The position numbers were made by a program, and so were the translations under genes. Positions 9,316-17,484 of a stretch of DNA of 64,000 nt are shown here, one piece after another. The DNA comes from CAVQRB01 sp963715055. GTDB lineage: Bacteria > Pseudomonadota > Alphaproteobacteria > Rhodobacterales > Rhodobacteraceae. Location of the stretch: the NCBI GenBank assembly GCA_963715055.1, contig CAVQRB010000010.1, positions 11,791-75,790 on the forward strand, written 5' to 3'. Within the stretch, counting starts at the first letter, position 1, and the number at the start of each line of letters is the position of its first letter. The notes below the pieces were generated by a model that saw only the letters and a program-made list of their open reading frames with translations, searched no databases and was not told the origin of the DNA.

Positions 9316-9382
9316 CCCGAACGGCATCGCATTGTGCCATGCTGGTGCTGTTTGCAACCAACAGATGGAAGGAGCCATCCAC

Positions 9383-10405
9383 ATGACTATAACAACACTC
9401 GGGATCGACATCGCCAAGTCCGTATTCCAGCTTCACGCGGTGGATGCGGATGGGGCGGTTATCTTGCAGAAGAAGCTGCGACGCGGAGCCGTGTTAGACT
9501 TTCTTGGCAAGCTGGGCCCTTGCCTGATCGGGATGGAGGCTTGTGCCACTTCGCACTTCTGGGCGCGTGAGATTGCGGCGCTTGGGCATGATGTACGGTT
9601 GATCCCGCCCGCCTATGTGAAGCCCTATGTGAAGCGTCAGAAGAATGACGCGGCCGATGCTGAGGCGATCTGCGAGGCCGTCACACGGCCGAACATGCGC
9701 TTTGTGCCGGTGAAGACTGAAGAACAGCAAGGTGTGCTGGTCCTGCATCGCTCGCGCGATCTGCTGATGCGGCAGCGTACGATGATCCTGAATGCGATCC
9801 GTGCGCACTTCGCCGAGTTCGGGATCATCACCGCGCAGGGGCCTCGAAAGGTTTCTGAGCTTGTCATTCGCCTTCGTGATGATGACTCCCTCGGACTGCC
9901 TGAGGTCGCCCGATCCGCGCTTGTGGCTTTGGCGGTTCAACTCGACAGCCTGGCAACCGAGGTCCGGAATATCGATCGGCGGCTGATGGCATGGCATAGG
10001 CAGAGCGCGGCGAGCCAACGGCTCGAAACGATCCCGGGCGTGGGCCTCATTACCGCGACCGCTCTTGCCGCGAGCGTACCCGATCCAGCCGCCTTCAAAT
10101 CAGGCCGTCATTTCGCAGCCTACCTTGGCCTCGTCCCGAGACAAAACTCATCGGGGGGCAAGGACCGTCTCGGGCATATATCGAAGATGGGCAACGGTTA
10201 CTTGCGTCGGTTGCTGGTTGTTGGCGCTACTTCGGTCACTCGGCGGGCACCAACCACCGACACCCGAACCGGAGCTTGGGTCCGATCGCTCCTAGAGCGC
10301 AAACCGACACGGCTCGTCACAGTGGCCATCGCCAACAAATCCGCGCGTACAGCCTGGGCGCTGCTCGCGACAGGGGAGACTTACAAGGCCGCACCGGCCA
10401 TCTAA
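9383..10405 (+). CDS. IS110/IS1111 family transposase
   Basis: 340 aa from ATG 9383, preceded by GGAAGGAG. The N-terminal DEDD RuvC-like domain is visible (TLGIDIAKSVFQLHAVD; KNDAADAEAICEAV), and the C-terminal Transposase_20 domain has the helix-hairpin-helix LETIPGVGLITATALA then FAAYLGLVPRQ and a terminal catalytic-Ser region (NGYLRRLLVVGATS). Full family length and no lesion seen, so it may be active. Expected to work with a bridge RNA from the same element. Confidence 0.93.
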   Translation: MTITTLGIDIAKSVFQLHAVDADGAVILQKKLRRGAVLDFLGKLGPCLIGMEACATSHFWAREIAALGHDVRLIPPAYVKPYVKRQKNDAADAEAICEAVTRPNMRFVPVKTEEQQGVLVLHRSRDLLMRQRTMILNAIRAHFAEFGIITAQGPRKVSELVIRLRDDDSLGLPEVARSALVALAVQLDSLATEVRNIDRRLMAWHRQSAASQRLETIPGVGLITATALAASVPDPAAFKSGRHFAAYLGLVPRQNSSGGKDRLGHISKMGNGYLRRLLVVGATSVTRRAPTTDTRTGAWVRSLLERKPTRLVTVAIANKSARTAWALLATGETYKAAPAI

Positions 10406-10676
10406 CCGAAGGAGACATAAAAGCGGCGCTTCAAGCGCGTCGTGATGAGATGCAAGGGCAGACGTGAGTGATGATGATCAAACGGGACCGCTGCCGGAAC
10501 ACCCCGAGGCATTGTCTGGACACCAAAGTCCGATGTTCTGATTGGGACCCGGTAAGCGGACTTCATCAAGGCCAGTGGTCACATGCACCGCGCACAAAGG
10601 CCGGACACATGACCGCAACCTGCGATGATCAACATCAGCTCAAATGCACCCTTGCAAAAATGGAGCCGTCCACACA
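10406..10676 (+). ncRNA. Candidate bridge RNA region of the IS1111-type element
   Basis: About 270 bp of non-coding DNA between the transposase stop and the element's right end. IS1111 elements are known to encode their bridge RNA here. The segment has hairpins such as GGAC-ACCAAA-GTCC (10518-10531). TTGTCTG at 10512-10518 repeats seven bases of the left target flank (9291-9297), as expected of a target guide, though a 7-mer can match by chance. Exact RNA ends are not determined. Confidence 0.4.
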
Positions 10677-10686
10677 TGACAGTGCC
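10453..10686 (+). repeat. 234-bp direct repeat, copy 1 (IS1111-type right end plus IS6 tip)
   Basis: Matches 17183-17416 over 234 bp with three mismatches that I can see. It covers most of the transposase 3' non-coding region, the right subterminal repeat (10661-10675) and the ten IS6 terminal bases TGACAGTGCC that follow the element. Confidence 0.9.
10661..10675 (+). repeat. Right subterminal inverted repeat of the IS1111-type element
   Basis: TGGAGCCGTCCACAC, an exact reverse complement of 9301-9315. The second copy at 17391-17405 differs at the first base. Confidence 0.8.
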
Positions 10687-11804
10687 GGTCGAAGCGGTGC
10701 GATCGATCGTATCTCGGCGGGTATCGCGCCGTCTCGACATGCTTTTTGTGTCGCACTTCGATCGAGATCATATCTGCGGCATACCTCACCTGTTACATCA
10801 AAAAAAAGGACTTCAGGTCGATACGATCGTGATACCCTACTTGGATGATGTTGAGCGGATTATTGCATTTGGAAGAAGCTCAGCTACAAGCGCCGAACCC
10901 CGAGCGGAACGTTTCCATGAAGACATAGTTGTTGATCCAATTGGAACAATGACCCAGTTCGGTCCGCGGCAAATCGTGATGGTCGCATCAGATGAAGAGG
11001 ACGATGCTGACTTCGGGCTTTTTCGAATTACCGCCCACGGAACCTCCTCGTTCCGACCCCGACGGTCAGCTATGGAAGAGTAAAGGTTCTGGTGGCCCTA
11101 GAAGTGCGCCACCTTCTGCCCGCCGGACGCCCGAGGGTGCCATTGTCGTCCAGAAAGTTGAATTCAACATTGCCGACGGGATCGAAGGCGGATGGTTGTT
11201 AAAGCCACATGTGAAAAAGGCACCTCTGAAAGACCGAGAGGCCTTCTGCGCTGCTGTTGAAGTGATGCTGAAATGGCCGAGGGGTAGCTTCCGTAAAAAA
11301 GCGCAAAGTAAGAAAGTACGTCGGTTATTGGTAACGCAGCACCGGACCACCCTGTCTCGAGCTTATGCCTGGACTTTCGGGGACAAGAACGAAACTTCAA
11401 TGTCCTTATACTCTGGCCCAACAAAGCCTGAGGAAGCCGGTGCAGTAGTATATAAATCTCAACAATACGCTTGTGCCCGCGTTGGCTGGCTGGGAACCGG
11501 GGATACGTGCTTTCTCGATCCCCAAACGGTGAGGGAATACCAAGATCACTATAGTGAAGAGTTAGGCATGATCTCCACCTTCATGCTTCCTCATCACGGT
11601 TCAGCGCACAATTTTGATCCTGATCTGCCAGTAGTTGACGCAGAGCTCTGGGTTGCAGCAGCCCAACCTAAAAACGCGAGCTGGAAGCATCCGGCGCCGA
11701 GTATTGTTAAGGCGATCAAATCAAGCGGCGCTAAATTCCGCAAGGTGGGTTCCTCGCCGAATTCTCTTTTGGTGGAACGGATGGTTGTTTTCTGGCCTGG
11801 TTGA
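10687..11804 (+). pseudogene. Metallo-beta-lactamase-fold hydrolase, 5'-truncated and frameshifted
   Basis: Immediately after the IS end, frame one encodes DMLFVSHFDRDHICGIPHL, with the metal-binding HxDxDH-type motif, and stops at 11083. The rest of the protein continues in another frame to 11804: GWLGTGDTCFLD and STFMLPHHGSAHNF supply the later metal ligands. The two join in the run CTTTTT near 11020, so one indel explains the shift. The first ~40-60 residues of the fold are missing, removed where the IS end joins. The family is an MBL-fold hydrolase of unknown substrate. Probably dead. Confidence 0.75.
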
Positions 11805-12228
11805 AAGGGCCTAATTGCCAGAATAACGAGAGAATAGCTACTTTGACGGACCCCGGCGCAGCATCGGCAAGTTTTGGTCAATGGCCGAGATGAGTCGGTA
11901 GGGCACGACCTCGGCTTTGATCGCGAGTGCTATAGAACCTGATGTTCGCAGAAGATTGGGCAGTCAAAAGGTCTCGATCTCCAATGTTGCTTTGATTTCC
12001 CTTGCTCGATCTGCCAAGGGCGAGTTGGTCTTATAGAGGCAATTTCCCCCGCGAACGAACCGGAAGCTAGATGGTCATGAGGCGTCAAAAGATCGAGCAG
12101 TGCGTCGCGAATATCATACAGCCAGATATTACCGTCACACCTTGGATAAGATACAGGTTTGCTTATCCTGCCCAACGCAGAATGCGTGGCTTCAAACTGT
12201 TTTAACGTCGCTCCCCGAAGGTTGTTCA
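11805..12228. other. Gene-free stretch upstream of the selD fusion
   Basis: About 420 bp. Open frames run through it on both strands but none shows a family pattern. It probably contains the promoter of the selD gene. Confidence 0.45.
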
Positions 12229-14367
12229 ATGGACCGAAGTAACATCCCATATACGCGCGACCTGGTACTAATCGGCGGTGGTCATACGCATGCTCTGGTT
12301 TTGAAGAAATGGGCCATGAAACCTCTGCCAGGCGCGCGTCTGACCCTTATCAATCCTGGACCGATGGCACCCTATTCAGGAATGCTGCCTGGTTTTGTCG
12401 CCGGGCACTACGAAAAATCCGCTATGGAAATTGATCTTGTGCAGCTCGCTCGGCATGCCGGTGCGCGCCTTGTGCTCGGGAACGCGCACAACATCGATCG
12501 AATTTCACGAATGATACAGGTCGAGGGTCATCCCGATATCGCTTATGACGTCACTTCCATTGACATTGGCATCACCAGTTCAATGCCAGATTTGCCCGGC
12601 TTCGCCGAGCACGCAGTTCCAGCAAAACCACTGTCCCATTTTGCAAGCGCATGGGAATGTTTCCGCAAGGGAAATGGGCCTGCGAAACTGATTGTAATTG
12701 GCGGTGGCGTTGCCGGTGCAGAGTTGGCAATGGCCATGGCCCATGCGATGAAATCAGATGGACGGAATGTCACCATCAAATTGCTGGACCAGGGGCATGC
12801 ATTCTCCAGTCTGGGCAGAGAAGCGTCAGACCGACTGCGATATCATCTGTCCCATAATGGTATTGAACTTCTCGAAGGAGTCCGAGCCGTCCGAATATTG
12901 TCGGATCGGGTCATCATGGAGAAAGGCGTCGAGGTTCAAGCAGATTTCATAACTGGCACAGCTGGCGCCTGCCCACATGACTGGCTCAAAAGTACCGGAC
13001 TAACTGATGACTCGGGATTTATTCCCGTCGACCCGCGTCTTCGCAGCACGGATCCTTTAGTTTTTGCAACCGGTGACTGCGCGTTGATGAAAAACTCACC
13101 GCGGCCGAAGGCCGGCGTTTTTGCCGTACGGCAATCACCTGTTCTCTTTGACAATCTGCGCAGAGCGCTAACTGAGACAGGAGGCATGAGCGCGTACCAT
13201 CCTCAGAAAGATTACCTCAAACTCATCTCTCTTGGGACCAAATCAGCGCTGGGTGAAAGATTTGGGCTGGCGTTTTCCGGCCCATGGGTGTGGCGATGGA
13301 AAGACCGCATTGACAGACGTTTCATGGGCAAATTCGCGGATGTGAAGCCTCCGAATACTAAACATCTTCCCTGGCCCCGCGCAGCAGGCTCCCGCGAAGC
13401 ATTTAGCGATAAGCAGATGTGCGGAGGCTGCGGAGCTAAGATCGGTCCTGAATCATTGCGCGCAGCTTTGACAGAAATCAAAACGCCTGGCATTGGCGAT
13501 GACGCTGCAGTCCTGGAAGTCGGCAAAACACAACAGGTTATAAGCACTGATCACCTTAGGGCGATTGTTGAAGACCCGATCACAATGGCGCGGATCGCTG
13601 CCATTCACGCCCTGGGTGATATATGGGCCATGGGGGCGGAACCTCAGGCAGCCGTTGCGTCGGTCATCCTGCCACGCCAATCGCCTAAGCTGGCCGAAAG
13701 ATCACTGTCCGAGATCATGCAGGCGGCGGCTCAAACATTTCGCCTGGCAGGCGCCGAAATCGTGGGCGGGCACAGCACGCTGGGAGAAGAACTGGTCATT
13801 GGGTTCACCGTAACAGGACTTTGTCCTCGGAAACCAATCGGTATTTCAGGCGCGAAACCGGGACAGAAACTTTTGCTGACGAAGCCCATTGGCAGCGGTG
13901 TTATCATGGCTGCCCATATGCAAGGAAAAGCAAAAGGCCCGGACGTGGCCGGCGCTTTAACGTGGATGGTTCAGCCTCAGCAGCAAGCGGCTCGCCTCTT
14001 GGCCAGCGCATCCGCCATGACAGACGTGACCGGCTTCGGCCTTGTCGGACATCTGGCCACAATCTGCAAGGAATCCCACGTCGGCGCAGAATTGTGGACC
14101 GATGCCGTACCACTGATGCCCGGGGCACTAGATTTGGCCGAGGATGGTTTTCGTTCGTCGCTGTTTACGGAAAACACACGGGGCTTTTCTGAACGGCCAG
14201 CAAACCCCAGAAGCGACCTGATGTTTGATCCACAAACTGGAGGTGGGCTTTTGGCCGCTATTGATGAAGATACCGCTCGCCTGATCTCGAAATTGCGCAA
14301 CAAGGGCTATGAAGCGGCCGTAATAGGTCAGGTCACGGACCGAACCGGCGAAGTCGAAATACATTGA
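12229..14367 (+). CDS. selD: FAD-dependent oxidoreductase-SelD fusion (selenide, water dikinase)
   Basis: 712 aa from ATG 12229; the open frame extends upstream but family similarity starts at YTRDLVLIGGGHTHAL. Residues 1-380 form an NDH-2-like flavoprotein with two dinucleotide folds (LIGGGHTH; VIGGGVAGAE) and the FAD-site VFATGDCALM. Residues ~395-712 are SelD: CGGCGAK carries the catalytic Cys (401) and Lys (404), then GDDAAV and the AIR-synthase-type GGHSTLGEE. SelD makes selenophosphate from selenide and ATP. The active position is Cys, not Sec. It converges on selU with a 40-bp overlap. Confidence 0.93.
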   Translation: MDRSNIPYTRDLVLIGGGHTHALVLKKWAMKPLPGARLTLINPGPMAPYSGMLPGFVAGHYEKSAMEIDLVQLARHAGARLVLGNAHNIDRISRMIQVEGHPDIAYDVTSIDIGITSSMPDLPGFAEHAVPAKPLSHFASAWECFRKGNGPAKLIVIGGGVAGAELAMAMAHAMKSDGRNVTIKLLDQGHAFSSLGREASDRLRYHLSHNGIELLEGVRAVRILSDRVIMEKGVEVQADFITGTAGACPHDWLKSTGLTDDSGFIPVDPRLRSTDPLVFATGDCALMKNSPRPKAGVFAVRQSPVLFDNLRRALTETGGMSAYHPQKDYLKLISLGTKSALGERFGLAFSGPWVWRWKDRIDRRFMGKFADVKPPNTKHLPWPRAAGSREAFSDKQMCGGCGAKIGPESLRAALTEIKTPGIGDDAAVLEVGKTQQVISTDHLRAIVEDPITMARIAAIHALGDIWAMGAEPQAAVASVILPRQSPKLAERSLSEIMQAAAQTFRLAGAEIVGGHSTLGEELVIGFTVTGLCPRKPIGISGAKPGQKLLLTKPIGSGVIMAAHMQGKAKGPDVAGALTWMVQPQQQAARLLASASAMTDVTGFGLVGHLATICKESHVGAELWTDAVPLMPGALDLAEDGFRSSLFTENTRGFSERPANPRSDLMFDPQTGGGLLAAIDEDTARLISKLRNKGYEAAVIGQVTDRTGEVEIH

Positions 14368-15404
14368 ACTTCGGCCCCAATCTGCTTTGCTAATTGAGCG
14401 AGCGACTCGGCTCCAAGATCATCCACGTAAACTGTGGTCACTACATTCGCTGAATTTGAGCGGGCAGACTTTTCATAGCACGGGTCATAATGATCAGCTG
14501 CCAGAGATCGACACAGAGCGACTTGGTCTGACGAGGCGATTAACCGCATCCAGTTCTCGACAACAGCGTGCCCACGATGCCGAACTAGCGGCAACAATCG
14601 GGATTTGAGCCGCTCGGTGTCAGACAGAATATCTGTGTAAGTTTTGGCAAGATAGCGCGCCCGCTCCTCCAGAGGCGCGCTGACGTTAATTGTTGGCGCA
14701 TTGTGCATCGCATGCCAGATCGCTGGCGGTAAATTCAAGGCACCAATCTTGCTGCTTTCCGCTTCGACGACGACAGGTCGTTCAGGATCAAGTCGATCCA
14801 ACGCATCGGCCAAAGCACTTTCAAAGCGTTTCTGACTGGGTTGCGGAGTTCCAAGGCTACCAAGTATCGATCCGCGATGCCTGGCAAGACCCTCTAGGTC
14901 CAGCACCTGAACACCTAGCTTTTCAAGCTTTGACAGTATCTCGGTCTTGCCTGTCCCAGTGTAGCCACCAAGCTGGACCAACCGATAGCCAAGCGGCTCA
15001 TCGTAAAGAGTTCGAACGACCAACCTCCGATACGACTTGTATCCACCAAGGATCGTTTCAGAACGCCACCCAATTTCTCGCAACATCCAGGAAAAGGAGC
15101 CTGAACGCTGACCGCCCCGCCAACAATAAACCAACGGCTTCCAACTTCCGTCCTTACCTTGAAGAGCAGTTTCTATGTGATGCGCCGCATTGCGGAAAAC
15201 CAGAGCAGCGCCAATTTTTCGAGCAAGAAACGGCGACTCCTGCTTGTAGATCGTCCCTACTCTTGCCCGCTCTTCATCATTCAGAACCGGCAGATTAATA
15301 GAGCCTGGAACACTGTCTTCCGAATACTCGGATGGGCTGCGAACATCTATGATGGTATCGAAGCCGTGTAACTTCAGATCAGAAAGTCGAGTAAGCGAAA
15401 TCAT
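14328..15404 (-). CDS. selU: tRNA 2-selenouridine synthase
   Basis: 358 aa. An N-terminal rhodanese domain (DTIIDVRSPSEY, catalytic Cys94 in VYCWRGGQRSG) is followed by a P-loop domain (GGYTGTGKTEIL near 146-157), the SelU/MnmH architecture. It uses selenophosphate to replace sulfur with selenium at the wobble uridine of Lys, Glu and Gln tRNAs, so it is the direct consumer of SelD's product. Its 3' end overlaps selD in convergent orientation. The HhH gene lies 76 bp upstream on the same strand, so the two are probably co-transcribed. Confidence 0.95.
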   Translation of the reverse strand: MISLTRLSDLKLHGFDTIIDVRSPSEYSEDSVPGSINLPVLNDEERARVGTIYKQESPFLARKIGAALVFRNAAHHIETALQGKDGSWKPLVYCWRGGQRSGSFSWMLREIGWRSETILGGYKSYRRLVVRTLYDEPLGYRLVQLGGYTGTGKTEILSKLEKLGVQVLDLEGLARHRGSILGSLGTPQPSQKRFESALADALDRLDPERPVVVEAESSKIGALNLPPAIWHAMHNAPTINVSAPLEERARYLAKTYTDILSDTERLKSRLLPLVRHRGHAVVENWMRLIASSDQVALCRSLAADHYDPCYEKSARSNSANVVTTVYVDDLGAESLAQLAKQIGAEVQCISTSPVRSVT

Positions 15405-15480
15405 TTAAGTGGTTTACTGCCTGTATTCGCTAGAGGAAAGGCTCCAAACCGATACGGTCGTGCGGACTTTTCGCCGCCTT

Positions 15481-16332
15481 TCAATTTCCGAAGTAGTGTT
15501 TTCGGCATTCGGCTTCACGACCTCTCACCACACGCATTCCATCAAGGGGGCCATGCGTTTCGGTCACGACCGTGCGTGTATGCTCACGCCCGCCTTCGTG
15601 CGCGAAATAGATAACAACCCAATCTCGAGTACGTTCCAGCTGATGAGCCAGGGCGGTATTGGAAAAGAGCGCTGTATATGACCAGTCGGGCCTATCTAAA
15701 TGAAGGATTGGAAGCCAAGCTTCTCCATCAGGGTTAAACCGCCGCGGTGCAATTTTGCGAAGGTCTCCCTGTGCGACCCTATTTCTGTAGATTTCATCGA
15801 CTGCGAGTAGTTCAGCCACTGATGGTTCGCGATGGTCGTCCGGTCCTTGCCGACTTCGGCGGGCAAGCATGGAGCCGAGCGTCGCCCTGATAGAAGCGGC
15901 CTTCCTTGGGCCTATGCCGGGCACATTTTCGAGCCGGCCGTCATGTGCCGCGATTTCCAAACCTTCTAACGTGTCGACGTGGAGTGTGTCTTGAATGCGA
16001 TGCGCTGTCTCAGGACCGACACCAGGGATGGTCTGGAAGAGGTCTTCTGCTTGAGATTCTCCACGCATGCGTTCCAACTGAACCCAATGACCCGTATAGG
16101 ACATTTCGTCGATGGCGCGCGCCAGACGATCGCCAATATTCGGAAGGCGTATAAGTCCCTCCAGCCCATCGCTTTTCAATATTTTCGCTGGCTCTTCATC
16201 GAGTTTCCGAACAGTATCGGCTGCTAAACGATATGCGCGCACACGGAACCGGTTCGCGCCTTGGACGTCAAGAAGCTCGGCAGCCTCTTCCAACCGGTCA
16301 GCAATCTGTTCGCGCGATAGTCCGGAGGGCAT
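15481..16332 (-). CDS. Helix-hairpin-helix protein resembling the PolX N-terminus, no polymerase core
   Basis: 283 aa from ATG 16332 (AAGGAAAC upstream). Residues 5-150 match the PolX/Pol-beta 8-kDa and HhH region: IADRLEEAAELLDVQG then FRVRAYRLAADTVR, and HhH motifs LPNIGDRLA, IPGVGPETA and VPGIGPRKAASIRATLG. The polymerase palm and PHP domain are absent. The C-terminal ~125 residues (VAELLAVDEIYRNRV ... WVVIYFAHEGG) are conserved-looking but I do not recognise the fold. DNA binding is likely; activity unknown. It sits upstream of selU on the same strand. Confidence 0.7.
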   Translation of the reverse strand: MPSGLSREQIADRLEEAAELLDVQGANRFRVRAYRLAADTVRKLDEEPAKILKSDGLEGLIRLPNIGDRLARAIDEMSYTGHWVQLERMRGESQAEDLFQTIPGVGPETAHRIQDTLHVDTLEGLEIAAHDGRLENVPGIGPRKAASIRATLGSMLARRSRQGPDDHREPSVAELLAVDEIYRNRVAQGDLRKIAPRRFNPDGEAWLPILHLDRPDWSYTALFSNTALAHQLERTRDWVVIYFAHEGGREHTRTVVTETHGPLDGMRVVRGREAECRKHYFGN

Positions 16333-16551
16333 ATTGTTTCCTTTTTGTTTTTTCTTTCCCCGAGCGCATCGAGGCCCCAAAGGCTCCTAGAACCCCTTTG
16401 TTAGCTTTTATCTGCAAAAGCACCACAATTCGAAACTTTGTTAAATTGCTTCACCAGCTTTTGCTACCTAGCTGCCTGCTTCGCAGCTGCCATTCCGCCT
16501 TAGTATTTGCTTTATGATAGGCGCTGCGACCGCAGAGTAGCAGAAGAAATT

Positions 16552-17271
16552 ATGTCGCCCGAATTCCTGGAACTCGGCCCCAAATCAGCACGAGCAACCA
16601 TTCTGCTAGCTCATGGCGCGGGTGCGCCTATGGACTCGTCTGGGATGACAGAAATCGCGGAAGCACTTGCCGACCAAGATTTCAGAGTCTTTCGGTTTGA
16701 GTTCTCGTATATGGCCATTCGCCGAACAGAAGGCACCCAAAAGGCACCGCCACGCGCTGAAAAATTGAACCATGAGTACCAAGCCGCAATCGCAGCGCTT
16801 CAAGCCGATGGCCAACTTATCATAGGTAGGAAGTCTATGGGCGGCCGTGTCGCAAGTATGATCGCAGATGAGCTGTTCGAAGCGGATCGTATCGCTGGCT
16901 TACTCTGTGTTGGCTATCCGTTCCACCCGATCGGGAAACCCGACAGGCTCCGCACTGAGCACCTGAAAAAACTGCGTACGCCAACGCTGATCTGTCAGGG
17001 AACGCGGGACCAGTTCGGCTCAAAAGATGAAGTCAGCGAGTACAATCTGTCATCAGCGATCCAATTGCGTTGGTTTGAAGACGGAGACCACGATCTGAAA
17101 CCACGCAAACGCATTTCGGGGTTTACCCACGCGGACCATCTGAATTCAATGGCCGCAGCAGCTATCTGGAGAGCACGCGCGCCAAGGGCAGACGTGAGTG
17201 ATGATGATCAAACGGGACCGCTGCCGGAACACCCCGAGGCATTGTCTGGACACCAAAGTCCGATGTTCTGA
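16552..17271 (+). CDS. Tex30/KANL3-like alpha/beta hydrolase with IS-derived C-terminus
   Basis: 239 aa from ATG 16552. Family signs: ATILLAHGAGAPMDS near the N-terminus, the nucleophile elbow GRKSMGGRVAS, GTRDQFG with the acid residue, and DGDHDLKPRK with the His. Cytoplasmic alpha/beta hydrolase with unknown substrate. The last ~29 codons lie inside the 234-bp repeat from the IS1111-type right end (17183 onward), so the natural C-terminus has been replaced, after the catalytic His. It may still be active. Confidence 0.8.
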   Translation: MSPEFLELGPKSARATILLAHGAGAPMDSSGMTEIAEALADQDFRVFRFEFSYMAIRRTEGTQKAPPRAEKLNHEYQAAIAALQADGQLIIGRKSMGGRVASMIADELFEADRIAGLLCVGYPFHPIGKPDRLRTEHLKKLRTPTLICQGTRDQFGSKDEVSEYNLSSAIQLRWFEDGDHDLKPRKRISGFTHADHLNSMAAAAIWRARAPRADVSDDDQTGPLPEHPEALSGHQSPMF

Positions 17272-17416
17272 TTGGGACCCGGTAAGCGGACTTCATCAAG
17301 GTCAGTGGTCACATGCACCGCGCACAAAGACCGGACACATGACCGCAACCTGCGATGATCAACATCAGCTCAAATGCACCCTTGCAAAAAAGGAGCCGTC
17401 CACACATGACAGTGCC
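17183..17416 (+). repeat. 234-bp direct repeat, copy 2 (orphan IS1111-type right end)
   Basis: Same length as 10453-10686 with three visible mismatches, but no transposase precedes it. It contains most of the candidate bridge RNA region, the right subterminal repeat (17391-17405) and, like copy 1, ends in the IS6 tip TGACAGTGCC. It interrupts the 3' end of the hydrolase gene. With copy 1 it brackets the selenium module. Confidence 0.9.
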
Positions 17417-17484
17417 CTACATCCAAATCATTCCAGCTTCTGACTTCAACTCCGGCCATGTTCTTCACCATTACAATTACAATC

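Larger units (their letters stand above)
9299..10676 (+). mobile_element. IS1111-type (IS110 family) insertion sequence inside an IS6 end
   Basis: Boundaries are inferred because removing 9299-10676 together with one copy of the shared bases TGA rejoins a normal IS6 terminal repeat. The element carries one transposase, a short 5' leader, perfect 15-bp subterminal inverted repeats (9301-9315 and 10661-10675) and about 270 bp of 3' non-coding DNA. Subterminal repeats and a long 3' non-coding end are typical of the IS1111 subgroup. A 234-bp segment covering its 3' end recurs at 17183-17416. Confidence 0.75.

Noticed and set aside
11010..11085. Programmed frameshift in the MBL gene at CTTTTT
   Set aside because: The gene has also lost its 5' end at the IS junction, and nothing suggests a stimulatory structure; an indel is more likely.
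10687..17182. The IS-bounded segment as an anti-phage defence island
   Set aside because: Apart from the broken MBL gene the contents are selenium metabolism, an HhH protein and a hydrolase; no known defence families are present.
17198..17443. 81-aa ORF repeated at 10468 as a conserved small gene
   Set aside because: It lies wholly inside the IS1111-type 3' non-coding repeat, differs in its C-terminus at the two sites, and shows no family resemblance; it is a by-product of the duplicated DNA.
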